Assembly (NCBI GenBank): GCA_013289835.1
Contig: JABCZG010000014.1
Location: 1 to 64,000, forward strand
Reading direction: 5' to 3'
DNA from: Acidobacteriota bacterium
Lineage (GTDB): Bacteria > Acidobacteriota > Terriglobia > Acidiferrales > UBA7541
DNA: 64,000 bases
In this document: positions 56,292 through 64,000 of the stretch, piece after piece
Layout of the letters: each line of letters starts with the position of its first letter
Position numbering within the stretch: the stretch's first letter is position 1
Notes under the pieces: model-generated
What the model was told of the DNA's origin: nothing
What the model saw: only the letters and a program-made list of their open reading frames with translations
The model's database searches: none
Made by a program: the position numbers and the translations under genes

Positions 56292-57245
56292 TTAAATAAA
56301 AAATGGTTGGGGAGGATATTGAATTTGCGCCCCCGGTTGCGAGGTCCACACTGTTTGTCCGTCTCGCTGAATATAACTATAGGTCTTTCCGAGTTTCACA
56401 GCCGCTAGATCCCCGAAAAAACTGAGACACCTATCGAATTTCGGCTCGATCAACCACTTACCCGAGGCTGATAAGAAACCCGCTTTGCCATCCGTCTTTG
56501 CTGGCGCCATGCCTGCATTGAGTCCTCCAAGTTCGTCGAATTGACACGCGAGAACTAGCCGACCGTCAGTATCAATCATTCCCCACTTCCCATTTTGCTT
56601 CACGCAAGCGCAGCCTTCAGAAAAGGATTTAATCTCTTCGTACTCAGGCTTTATGACAAAGGAGCCGGAGCGGTCAATAAAGCCCCAACGACCGTCGATG
56701 CGAACTCCGGCAATTCCATCTCGAAAGCGTTTCGGGGTCGGCCCTTCAAATACTGTCGGGATTTCCAGCTTCCCAGCGCGGTCGATGAAGCCCCAGCAGT
56801 CATCTAGGCAAGCAGCGGCCAAACCTTCGCTGAACGGGGTACACGGCCGAAAGCGGGGGGGAATCACAAAGCTGCCTGTGAAATCGATGAACCCGAAATT
56901 CTCGCCGTCGGTCGAGGCCATGGCTCGACCCTCCGAGAAAGCACTGGCGGCTAAAAACATTGGCTGTATCACCCAATCGCCGAGGTGATTGATATATCCG
57001 CCGCCGATAAGACAGAGACCGTTGTGGAATCTTCCCAGTCCTCGGAACTGATGGGGGATCATCAGCCTTCCCTTACCATCAATAAATCCGGTTTCTCCGG
57101 TTTCGTCGATGACCGACGCTTTGCCCTCGAAAAAATGTGAGCACGCGGAGTACGAAGGTCGGATAGCAACGCTCCCTCGGTGGTCTATATAGCCGAATCG
57201 ATCCTTAACTGAATCGGGTATCGGTTCGGAAATTGGGTAAAGCAT
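56292..57245 (-). CDS. WG-repeat protein
   Basis: 317-aa protein made almost wholly of WG (KWG) beta-repeats: successive FGYID, TGFID, GGYIN, FGFID, WGFID, WGFID, WGMID and AGFLS cores, each followed by a (F/V)-I-x-P-x-(F/Y) strand and an F-x-(E/D)-G-(L/C/R)-A segment, about eight to nine units. The start at 57245 (MLYPISEP) is tentative; the frame runs to 57278. No signal peptide. Such proteins probably form protein-binding propellers or solenoids; the target is unknown. It has no operon partner and is surrounded by repeat-rich DNA. Confidence 0.82.
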   Translation of the reverse strand: MLYPISEPIPDSVKDRFGYIDHRGSVAIRPSYSACSHFFEGKASVIDETGETGFIDGKGRLMIPHQFRGLGRFHNGLCLIGGGYINHLGDWVIQPMFLAASAFSEGRAMASTDGENFGFIDFTGSFVIPPRFRPCTPFSEGLAAACLDDCWGFIDRAGKLEIPTVFEGPTPKRFRDGIAGVRIDGRWGFIDRSGSFVIKPEYEEIKSFSEGCACVKQNGKWGMIDTDGRLVLACQFDELGGLNAGMAPAKTDGKAGFLSASGKWLIEPKFDRCLSFFGDLAAVKLGKTYSYIQRDGQTVWTSQPGAQIQYPPQPFFI

Positions 57246-57630
57246 CGTGGCTCCGCTGGGTCTCGAAGTGTATCTCATCAGGCTGGCGGGGGCCCAGGTA
57301 TGATCCTGATTTTAATCTCCTCTCTCGGGTGATCACAATTCACGCACAAAATAAGAGTGCCAAGGAAGCTCCGAAGTCCTGCTGCGAGTTGTGAGGGAAC
57401 AACTCTCGCAATAAAGCCCGCAGTTACTCGGAATGAAGCAATGGAGGACGCAAGGGCAGCTTTTGCGGCGGGTGGCCCGGGACTGGAAGATTTATATTTG
57501 TGGACATGGGGATCACGGAGAGAATATCACTGCGGCACTTTTAGGGAAAGTATAGAGAGGCGGAGGGTGCCCCAGGTTCGGTTTGTGAACCTGGGTCTTG
57601 GGGTTGACGTTTCTTTCGGTGGGGTTGGCG
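57246..57630. other. Intergenic region containing the left REP of the RAYT element
   Basis: 385 nt without a convincing gene between the WG-repeat protein and the transposase relic. The only clear feature is the REP at 57561-57605. A short ORF (57357-57668) simply reads through the REP and is not supported. Confidence 0.5.
57561..57605. repeat. REP element, left inverted copy flanking the RAYT gene
   Basis: 45-nt unit whose reverse complement matches 58171-58216 apart from one extra C. It contains the palindrome CCCAGGTTC-N7-GAACCTGGG (present here in reverse orientation). Confidence 0.85.
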
Positions 57631-58050
57631 ATGCCGGCGGGGCTGAAGCGCTACTATGGCAAAGGTGATTTGCATTTTATTTACGTTCAGTTGCTATCGG
57701 CGGCTGCCGCTGTTGAAGACGGTGCGGGCACGGGACATTTTTGTGAAAGAGCTGGGGAAGGTGCGCGAGGAGATGGGGTTTCGTCTGCTGGGGTATGTGG
57801 TGATGCCGGAGCATGTGCATCTCTTGATGAGCGAGCCGAGGGAGGGGACGCCCTCAACCGCGCTGCACAAGTTGAAACTGCGCGTAGCGCGGAAACTGCG
57901 GAAGCGCGAGAGGGCGGTGAGTGAGGGACAATTGCGATTGCTGTTTGCAGAGACGGGAGAACCGCGACGGGCGTTTTGGCAGGCGCGGTTTTATGATTTC
58001 AATGTGTACAGCACGGGGAAGCAGACGGAGAAATTGAATTATATGCATGC

Positions 58051-58233
58051 GAATCCTGTGATCGCGGATTGGTGGAACATCCGAAGAATTGGCGGTGGAG
58101 TAGTTGGGGATTTTACTGGGCAGGAGAGGTGGGGGGCTTGGCTATGGACGTGGGAGACTGAGACGAGAAGAACCCCCAAGACCCAGGTTCACAAACCGAA
58201 CCTGGGGCACCCTCCGCGTTGGTTTCAGTTGTG
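58051..58233 (+). repeat. Direct repeat, copy A (RAYT 3' end plus REP)
   Basis: About 180 bp starting at GAATCCTGTGATCGCGGATT and including the RAYT tail and right REP; repeated with several substitutions and indels at 58309-58490. Confidence 0.8.
58171..58216. repeat. REP element, right inverted copy flanking the RAYT gene
   Basis: Palindrome CCCAGGTTC (58182-58190)-ACAAACC-GAACCTGGG (58198-58206) within a 46-nt unit. Inverted relative to the copy at 57561 and direct relative to the copies at 58431 and 61553. It overlaps the final codons of the RAYT frame. Confidence 0.85.
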
Positions 58234-58308
58234 AGCGGATGAAAGGCTCTCCCGTGGTCAACGCGAGGTTAAGGCGTTCGGGAGCGGAATTAGTCAGAGC
58301 CACCCGCC

Positions 58309-58490
58309 GAATCCGGTGACTCGCGGATTGGTGGAACATCCGAAGGATTGGCGTGGAGTAGTTGGGGATTTTACCGGGCAGGAGAGGCCGGGCTCTTGGC
58401 TATGGACGTGGGGGACTGAGACGAGAAGAGACCCCAAGACCCAGGTTCACAAACCGAACCTGGGGCACCCCGCGTTGGTTTGATTTGTGG
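58309..58490 (+). repeat. Direct repeat, copy B (second RAYT tail plus REP)
   Basis: Second copy of the RAYT 3' end. It translates as NPVTRGLVEHPKDWRGVVGD and continues to KTQVHKPNLGHPALV, closer to the usual RAYT C-terminus (NPVxRGLVxxPxDW) than copy A. Contains the REP at 58431-58474. No catalytic part is present. Confidence 0.8.
58431..58474. repeat. REP element, third copy
   Basis: Same CCCAGGTTC-ACAAACC-GAACCTGGG palindrome and flanks, in the orientation of the 58171 copy, inside direct repeat B. Confidence 0.85.
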
Positions 58491-58581
58491 GAGGGGGAAA
58501 ACTTGCTCGGGTGATCGAATGGAGTGCGGCATATTCAGGGGGCGGGTTAATCCGGCCATCCGCGCGTCACGTTTGCCGGGA

Positions 58582-61425
58582 TCATTGCGAAGCGGAGACG
58601 GAGTCGCGGAGGAGGATGACGTCGGACTCGGTGTGGTGGCGGAGGACGGCGAGTTGTTTGCCGTCGTGGGAGAAACGGAACTCCGGAATGAGCTCGGACT
58701 TGAAATTGGTAATTTGATGGCCATTGGAACCGTCGAGAGACACAAGCCAGAGGTTGTCCACGCCTTTCGTTTCGGAAACCAGCGCGAACGACTTTCCGTC
58801 AGGCGTGAAGTGAAAAGCAGAATTCGATGGCGGACTCGTCAAATGGAAAACGAAAGCAGGGACGACAGGCAGGTTGAGGACGCGAAGGGAAGGTTTTGCA
58901 GCGTCTTGCAAGTCCACCAGAGCAATCTTGTTGGAGTAGATGCGCGTTTCCGGCGCAAAATTTTCGAAAAAGAGCGCTAAAGTGCGGCCGTCGGGCGAAA
59001 GAGCCATGGCGCGCATGATGGAATTGTCGAATGTGGTTCCAGATATCAACTCGGGATTGCCACCGGCCAGGGGCATGCGGTAAACGCCGCGGCTATCCCA
59101 CTCATGGTAGTAAAGCCACTTACCATCCGGAGAGCAGCTCCAAGTAACAGCGCTATTGCTGGAAGTGAGCATGGCAGGCTCAGCACCATCGTTGGCGGCA
59201 CGCCAGATTCCAATGGTGTTCTTGCCGCCTCGATAAAACCAAGTCAGGAGAACGGAACGGCCGCCATCGCATTCGGCTACCTGGTTAATGTACGCGCCGG
59301 GGTCTGAAAGAAAAGTGAAGAGGTTGCTGCCATCCGGAGGAATACGCACGATGCGGTAGCCCTGAGAAAGTAAAAGATTGCCGTCGTAGGTCCAGTCCAA
59401 ACTGTTTATTGTTTGCTGGGGCGGGATGCCGGGAAGAACGTAAGGGGAATCTCCGCCCGAGGCGGGAAGCAAGTCAATCTCATTTTGTTGGCGACTCTGA
59501 ATGGTGGCGAGGGTTTTTCCGTCCGCGGAGGCCGTGAGCAAGGCATAGGAGTTAGCATCGTTGCTGACGGTCCGAAACTTGCCATCCGGAAAAGAAAATG
59601 CGCCAATCTGCAGAGTATTCGGTGAGGCGTGTCCACCCTCCGGGATATAGACGGCGTAAATCCACCGGCCGTCGGGTACCCAGACAATGGCGAAAACCAG
59701 CTTGTCGGAGAAGTTGGCTAGCAGGCTCAAGTTGTTCGTGGCGACGTCGAACAGGTCCATCTCGCCTCGGGAAGTTCCGGATTGGTTGATGAAGGAAATG
59801 GCGATGGTTTTTCCGTTGGGCGACCAGGCAAGGGTCTCCGGGAGCTGATTCAAAGGGCGAATCAGCAGGACCGTTTCCTGGGTGCCATCGGCGTTGGCTT
59901 GGAGCAGTCGCCATTTGCCGACTTCCGGGTCATTGTCGCGAGCATAAACGATGTGCAGGCCATCGGGAGAGGGAGCGGCGTTGGTGTCAACGTCCCTGGC
60001 GATGAGCTGAGGTTTGCCGCCGAGGACGGGGGCGCGGAAGAGATCAAAGCTTTGGCCTGCGCCCGGGGAAGTTTCGCGGAAGTACAAATAGTCGCCATCG
60101 AGAGAGAAAGCGGGAGTGGCAAAGGTCTGACCGGTGGACGAAACCACTTGAGTGGCGCTGCCGGTAGCGATGTTGCGGAGCCAAAGGCTCTCTTCGCCGT
60201 TGCCCTTTTCCACACTCAGAATGAACTTTCCATCGGGGGAGATGGCGGTAGGGCCTGCTCTGCCGGTATCGGTGATCTTGCTGACGGTGAAGTTGGCAAA
60301 GGGCAGCGGGCGATAGCGATTGAGAAAAGCATAGAGGCCGTAGAGCGCTGCAGCGGCGAAAAAGAGCGCGAACAAGCTGACGGCGGCAACGCCGAACTTG
60401 TGTTGGCGCGCGACGGCGACGACAGACGAGGAGCCAGAGGCTTGCGACGGAGTTCGGAAGGCTGCAGCGGAGCTTTCCGGCCGAGCAGATCGGAATTCGA
60501 TTGAACCCAGAGGCGGCGAAGCAGGAAGGGCAGTCGAGTCCGAGAGAGATGAATGCCGGCCCGAGTCCGTGTCGCGCTTCAGGCGCTTGAGGTCGGTGCG
60601 CAATTCCGCAGCACTCTGATAGCGGAGGTCGCGATCCTTTTCGAGCGCTTTGTTGATGATGCGCTCGAGTTCGGCCGGCAGGTCCGGATTCAGCCGCACT
60701 GGGGGCGTAGGCGTGCGATTCAAGATCGATTCGAAAATGACCCCGGACGTGTCGCCGCGAAACGGCAGCGTTCCCGTAGCCATTTCGTAGAGTACGGCAC
60801 CGAAAGAAAACAGGTCCGTGCGCGTATCCAATTCCTTACCACCGACCTGCTCGGGGGACATGTACGCGACGGTTCCGAGAGCGGCGCCGGGGCTGGTGAG
60901 ATGCTCGGGAAGGTCGAGAGTGGCGGCGGTAGCGTCTTTGGGTGCTTCGAGATTGCCGGAAACTTTGGCCAGGCCGAAGTCGAGGATCTTGGCGGTGCCC
61001 CGGGTGGTTATGAAAATGTTGGCGGGCTTGATGTCGCGATGAACGATGCCTTTGGCGTGGGCGGCGTCAAGGGCGTCGGCAATTTCAATGGAGAGAGAGA
61101 GAAGAGTTTCGAGCGGCAAGGGGCGGCCGGCGATGCGGTGTTTGAGAGTGACGCCGTCGAGGAATTCCATAGCGATGAAGGAGTGGCCGTCTTGCTCGCC
61201 GATGTCGTGGATGGTGCAAATGTTGGGATGATTGAGGGCGGAAGCGGCCTGCGCTTCGCGTTGAAAGCGCGCGAGGACGTGAGGATCGCGGGCGACGTCG
61301 GGCGGGAGGAATTTCAGGGCGACGAAACGGTGGAGACGCATGTCCTCGGCTTTGTAGACGACGCCCATCCCACCGCCGCCGAGCTTTTCGAGGATGCGGT
61401 AATGGGAGATGTTTTGGCCAATCAT
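58582..61425 (-). CDS. Membrane Ser/Thr protein kinase with TolB/WD40-like beta-propeller
   Basis: 947-aa receptor-like kinase (start at 61425, [14 protein letters not shown]; the frame extends to 61443). The N-terminal Hanks-type kinase has the glycine loop [10 protein letters not shown] (15-24), the VALK lysine (38), HRDIKPAN (129-136), DFG (149-151) and AYMSPEQ. A Ser/Pro-rich juxtamembrane region leads to one helix near residues 345-365 ([20 protein letters not shown]). The extracytoplasmic part is a TolB/PD40-style propeller with [32 protein letters not shown] and SHDGKQLA units. This architecture is abundant in Acidobacteriota; the ligand and substrates are unknown. Monocistronic, bounded by REP copies on both sides. 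Confidence 0.92.
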   Translation of the reverse strand: MIGQNISHYRILEKLGGGGMGVVYKAEDMRLHRFVALKFLPPDVARDPHVLARFQREAQAASALNHPNICTIHDIGEQDGHSFIAMEFLDGVTLKHRIAGRPLPLETLLSLSIEIADALDAAHAKGIVHRDIKPANIFITTRGTAKILDFGLAKVSGNLEAPKDATAATLDLPEHLTSPGAALGTVAYMSPEQVGGKELDTRTDLFSFGAVLYEMATGTLPFRGDTSGVIFESILNRTPTPPVRLNPDLPAELERIINKALEKDRDLRYQSAAELRTDLKRLKRDTDSGRHSSLSDSTALPASPPLGSIEFRSARPESSAAAFRTPSQASGSSSVVAVARQHKFGVAAVSLFALFFAAAALYGLYAFLNRYRPLPFANFTVSKITDTGRAGPTAISPDGKFILSVEKGNGEESLWLRNIATGSATQVVSSTGQTFATPAFSLDGDYLYFRETSPGAGQSFDLFRAPVLGGKPQLIARDVDTNAAPSPDGLHIVYARDNDPEVGKWRLLQANADGTQETVLLIRPLNQLPETLAWSPNGKTIAISFINQSGTSRGEMDLFDVATNNLSLLANFSDKLVFAIVWVPDGRWIYAVYIPEGGHASPNTLQIGAFSFPDGKFRTVSNDANSYALLTASADGKTLATIQSRQQNEIDLLPASGGDSPYVLPGIPPQQTINSLDWTYDGNLLLSQGYRIVRIPPDGSNLFTFLSDPGAYINQVAECDGGRSVLLTWFYRGGKNTIGIWRAANDGAEPAMLTSSNSAVTWSCSPDGKWLYYHEWDSRGVYRMPLAGGNPELISGTTFDNSIMRAMALSPDGRTLALFFENFAPETRIYSNKIALVDLQDAAKPSLRVLNLPVVPAFVFHLTSPPSNSAFHFTPDGKSFALVSETKGVDNLWLVSLDGSNGHQITNFKSELIPEFRFSHDGKQLAVLRHHTESDVILLRDSVSASQ

Positions 61426-61684
61426 GGTCAGAGTTAGGCGCAATCTTAGGTATCACCGACAGCCAAGTCAATGTGGGCGTATTAAATGAAGTTTCCTCTC
61501 GTGATTGATCCCGATCAGTGACGACGTGGGGAGTGAGAAGAGAAAGCAACCGCAAGACCCAGTTCCAATAACGAACCTGGGGCACCCTTCGTGCTGGTTT
61601 GAGTTGTGAGCGGGGAAGATCTTCCTCGCGCTATCGATCGGAGACTGACAGATTTGGGAGCGGGTCGTTCGGACAGCCCGCGGC
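61426..61684. other. Intergenic region with a degenerate REP
   Basis: 259 nt between the kinase start and the M20 peptidase stop, both on the minus strand. It carries a fourth REP copy (61553-61587) and a flank resembling the region after the 58431 copy (GAGTTGTGAGCGGGGAA...GGGAGCGGGT). Kinase promoter signals must lie here but none is clear. Confidence 0.5.
61553..61587. repeat. REP element, fourth (degenerate) copy
   Basis: AAGACCCAGTTCCAATAACG then AACCTGGGGCACCC: same layout as the other REPs, with a one-base deletion and loop changes. Confidence 0.7.
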
Positions 61685-63094
61685 TCAATTTGCGGGGGAG
61701 GAGAGCAGCTTGACGAGTTGGAAGAGGAAGGCTTGGCCTTCGTAGAAGGAGGGGATGGCGAGGCGTTCGTCGCGGCCGTGGAAGCGGATGTCGTCTCGAT
61801 CGAAGAAGAAGCCCTGGATGCCGTAGCAGGGGATGCCGGCGATGCGGAGGGCTTTGCCGTCGGTGGCGCCCATGACCATGATGGGGACGACGGGGACGCC
61901 GGGCCAGAGAGAGCCAGTGGCGCGGGTGACAGCGGAGAGGACATCCGGGCGCAGTGCTGAGGCGGGGCCGGGTGCGGGATCGCCGAGGAGATTTACGGTG
62001 ACCTGGTCGTCGGCGACGACTTTTTGCAAGGTGGATTGGACGTAGGCGACGGAGTCTTCGGGGAGGACGCGGCAGTTGACGGTGGCGGCGGCGAGCTGGG
62101 GCAAGGCGTTCACGGCGTGGCCGCCTTCGAGCAGGGTTGCGACACAGGTGGTGCGGAGAGTGGCGTTGAATGCGGGAGTGGCGGCGGCTAGACGCTGCAT
62201 GGCTTCCTGGGAGCCTTTGGCGGCGGCGAGATCGGCTTGCATGGGGCCGGTTTCGATTTTGGCCATTTGCTGGAAGTATGCGGCGGTGACTTCGTTGGTC
62301 TTGAGGGGGAAGCCGAAGTTCGAGAGACGCTGGAGCGCAGCGGCGAGGCGGTAGATGGCGTTGTCGGCTACGGGCAAGGAGCTGTGGCCGCCTTTGTTGT
62401 GGACTTCGAGGCGGAAATTGACGACGTATTTTTCGCTGACCTGGAGATCGTTGGAGATTTTTTTGCCGGCGGAGGATTCGCCCCAGCCGCCTTCGTTGAG
62501 AGCGAAATCGGCGTCGATGAGCTCGCGATGATTTTTGAGGAGCCAAGCGACACCGTTGTAGGGGCCGCCGCCTTCTTCGTCGGCGGTGAGGGCGACGATG
62601 ATGTCGCGGTCGGGCTTGAAACCGTCTTTTTTATATTGGATTAGGTTGGCGATCCAGACGGCGGCTTGGGCTTTGTCGTCGCCGGTGCCGCGGCCGTAGA
62701 AGAAACCGTCGCGCTCGGTGAGCTGGAAGGGATCCATGGACCAGTCTTCGCGCTTGGCTTCGACGACGTCGATGTGCGCGAGAAGGAGGATGGGCTTGCG
62801 GGCGCCGGTGCCGTGATAGCGGACGACGAGATTGGATTTTTTGGGACTGGCGCCGCCGAGGAAGATGTCGGAGTCGGGGAAACCGGCAGCTCGGAGGCGA
62901 GCGGCGGCGGCTTCGGCGACGGGAGTGGTGGCGCCGGTGGTGAAGCCGGATTGGATTTCGATGAATTCTTTGTAGATGTCGTGGGCGAGTTGGCGCTCGG
63001 GTGCGGGGCGGGTGGTTTGGGCGCTGGCTGAACTGGAGAATAGGAAAAGGCCGAGGATTAGGTGAAGCAGGTGAGACTTTTTCGTTTTGGGCAT
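61685..63094 (-). CDS. Secreted M20-family metallopeptidase
   Basis: 469-aa zinc peptidase of the ArgE/DapE/carboxypeptidase group (start at 63094; the frame extends to 63130 without an SD). A signal peptide is present (MPKTKKSHLLHLILGLFLFSSSASAQ). Metal and catalytic motifs: LLLAHIDVVEA (His ligand and Asp), FYGRGTGDDKAQAAV (bridging Asp), ALTADEEGGGPYNG (catalytic Glu and ligand Glu), and MVMGATDGKALR; a dimerisation-domain segment VHNKGGHSSLPV is intact. Predicted periplasmic or secreted peptidase for peptide scavenging. Confidence 0.9.
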   Translation of the reverse strand: MPKTKKSHLLHLILGLFLFSSSASAQTTRPAPERQLAHDIYKEFIEIQSGFTTGATTPVAEAAAARLRAAGFPDSDIFLGGASPKKSNLVVRYHGTGARKPILLLAHIDVVEAKREDWSMDPFQLTERDGFFYGRGTGDDKAQAAVWIANLIQYKKDGFKPDRDIIVALTADEEGGGPYNGVAWLLKNHRELIDADFALNEGGWGESSAGKKISNDLQVSEKYVVNFRLEVHNKGGHSSLPVADNAIYRLAAALQRLSNFGFPLKTNEVTAAYFQQMAKIETGPMQADLAAAKGSQEAMQRLAAATPAFNATLRTTCVATLLEGGHAVNALPQLAAATVNCRVLPEDSVAYVQSTLQKVVADDQVTVNLLGDPAPGPASALRPDVLSAVTRATGSLWPGVPVVPIMVMGATDGKALRIAGIPCYGIQGFFFDRDDIRFHGRDERLAIPSFYEGQAFLFQLVKLLSSPAN

Positions 63095-63271
63095 GGCGGC
63101 ATTCTTCCACGAGGGACCTTGTTTTCGCAACCTTGGAACGAAACGAGATTATTTTCGAGATTATTCTGCGCGGGAGATTTCCGGAGGGTTTGAAAGAGGA
63201 CAGTTCTGCGCGAAGGTGAAGGCGCTTCCAGATAACGACAATTAGAACCAACGAGTCGAAAACGGCTAGCG

Positions 63272-64000
63272 TTATTTGCTGACGGAATAGGGGCCGTCGG
63301 CGGCGGGGCGATAGTCGGAGTAGGTGAGAATTCTCTGCACGTCGAGGCTTTTCACGAAGAGGATTTTGGCGCTGGCGCGCATTTCGACGCGCCTGACGAC
63401 CCAGACGGAGTCGGCGACGCGAGATTGTTCCATGAGGATGTGCGAACCGCGCAGCACGCGGGCTACGAATAATCCCATGGAGAACGACTGGGTGATTTCG
63501 CCGTCGGCCTTACTCCAGCCGAAGTCCTGCTTGTCCACCCAAAGCTTGCCTTGAATCCTTGGGAAGAGTTTGGCGTACTTGCCGTGAGCGCGATAGCCAG
63601 GGTGCGGGGTAGCCAGAAGCACGTAGGCCGGGCGATTGTCGACGTTCTCTTCGCCGAGAAGCTGGAAGTCGAAGGCGTCGAGGAGGTCGTGGAGGAAGGA
63701 CCTGTTTTCCTGGTCCTTGCGAAGACGGATGGACTGCTCGTCGGGCGTTTCATGCTTTAGCTTGTCGAGATCCGCGTCGCTTTTCTTCTGCACGGCGAGA
63801 GATGGAAGCTGGCCGTTGTGTTCGATGAGCTGTTCGAAGCGAGCGCCGTTGACGAGAATCATGCGGGTCACGTCCACATCCTCGGATTTGACTTTGCCGA
63901 GATCGTCGAGGCGGCGATCCTCGTCGCGCTCCATGAAGGTGTAGGAGTCACGGGCTTGCCAACTGCGCTCGGTGGCGGCGATCGATTGGATTACGATCTC
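63272..64000 (-). CDS. Unrecognised protein, C-terminal part (runs off right edge)
   Basis: The minus-strand frame is open from 64000 to a stop at 63272 (243 codons seen), so the start lies outside the window; an internal ATG at 63934 is not the start because coding sense continues upstream (EIVIQSIAATERSWQARDSYTFM). The sequence is beta-rich with VNGARFEQLIEHNGQ, FDFQLLGEENVDNRPAYVLLATPHPGY, GKLWVDKQDFGWSKADGEI and MRASAKILFVKSLDVQRILTYSDYR. This pattern resembles LolA/LppX-fold outer-membrane-associated proteins, but I do not recognise the family. Confidence 0.6.
   Translation of the reverse strand, partial: EIVIQSIAATERSWQARDSYTFMERDEDRRLDDLGKVKSEDVDVTRMILVNGARFEQLIEHNGQLPSLAVQKKSDADLDKLKHETPDEQSIRLRKDQENRSFLHDLLDAFDFQLLGEENVDNRPAYVLLATPHPGYRAHGKYAKLFPRIQGKLWVDKQDFGWSKADGEITQSFSMGLFVARVLRGSHILMEQSRVADSVWVVRRVEMRASAKILFVKSLDVQRILTYSDYRPAADGPYSVSK

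Larger units (their letters stand above)
57631..58234 (+). pseudogene. REP-associated tyrosine transposase (RAYT, Y1/IS200-like), frameshifted
   Basis: The natural start is ATG 57631 (MPAGLKRYYGKGDLHFI), the usual RAYT opening. One extra T at 57680-57682 throws the frame; the next frame continues with TFSCYRRLPLL, GYVVMPEHVHLLMSEP (HUH-like His pair), REGTPSTALHKLKLRVARKLRK and FWQARFYDFNVYST with the catalytic Tyr region, to a stop at 58234. The C-terminus (NPVIADWWNIRR) is altered by a pair of compensating indels relative to the copy at 58309. About 200 aa if repaired. Flanked by near-perfect inverted REPs, as expected of RAYT-REP systems. Probably no longer functional. Confidence 0.85.

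Noticed and set aside
57357..57668. 103-codon ORF before the RAYT gene
   Set aside because: Reads straight through the REP and into the transposase; no motif or SD.
61515..62546. 343-codon minus-strand ORF, Arg/Pro-rich
   Set aside because: Overlaps the M20 peptidase in another frame; extreme Arg/Pro/Ser bias shows it is non-coding in that frame.

Overview
The window looks like a chromosomal segment of a GC-rich, Gram-negative soil-type bacterium, most likely an Acidobacteriota. That is an inference from gene content: a Ser/Thr kinase fused to a TolB-like propeller, two CRTAC1 (FG-GAP plus ASPIC/UnbV) proteins, a multihaem cytochrome with TPRs, a Wza-type exporter with many SLBB domains, and REP-like palindromes. 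No rRNA and no CRISPR array were seen; there is one tRNA.

Layout. 1-3.8 kb: the 5' tip of an IS110-type transposase (minus strand, running off the left edge), a Tat-exported multicopper oxidase and a secreted metallophosphoesterase, closed by a strong bidirectional terminator. 3.8-5.6 kb: poxB, pyruvate:quinone oxidoreductase. 6-16 kb: a carbon-metabolism operon tkt-rpiB-tal-pgi-gnd-zwf-pgl-fba, followed by opposed rpe, a DedA-like membrane protein and a Gfo/Idh/MocA oxidoreductase. With rpe, every oxidative and non-oxidative pentose-phosphate step plus the glucose-6-phosphate and fructose-bisphosphate links are encoded within about 12 kb.

18.8-29.2 kb: an MFS transporter, then a compact operon of sensor kinase, NarL-type regulator, CRTAC1 protein, membrane-anchored five-haem TPR cytochrome, AhpD/CMD-family protein and second CRTAC1 protein, ended by a perfect 16-bp-stem terminator. 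The AhpD/CMD gene is interrupted by an in-frame UGA exactly at the second Cys of its CxxC motif (C-H-Y-UGA-I-E-S-H), and a hairpin with bacterial SECIS geometry follows. I read it as a selenoprotein whose read-through also controls arrival of ribosomes at the overlapping start of the second CRTAC1 gene. This is the most notable system in the window.

29.2-31 kb: glnA and tRNA-Glu(CUC). 31-54 kb: one 23-kb minus-strand exopolysaccharide operon, many genes overlapping by ATGA or GTGA. It encodes a degenerate receiver protein, Wza/SLBB exporter, an unusual Wzz-NAD-epimerase fusion, polyprenyl-phosphate sugar transferase, Wzx flippase, Wzy-like polymerase, UDP-sugar dehydrogenase, several glycosyltransferases, FkbM and other methyltransferases, a polysaccharide deacetylase, a GNAT/CelD-like acyltransferase and a WecG/TagA glycosyltransferase. 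Two adjacent genes in its middle carry single-base frameshifts.

54-64 kb: a zinc-ribbon protein divergent from queF, a 1.1-kb gene-poor tract with structured palindromic repeats, a WG-repeat protein, a decayed RAYT (REP-associated tyrosine transposase) flanked by near-perfect 45-nt inverted REPs with further REP copies nearby, a Ser/Thr kinase, an M20 peptidase and the 3' part of an unrecognised gene running off the right edge.
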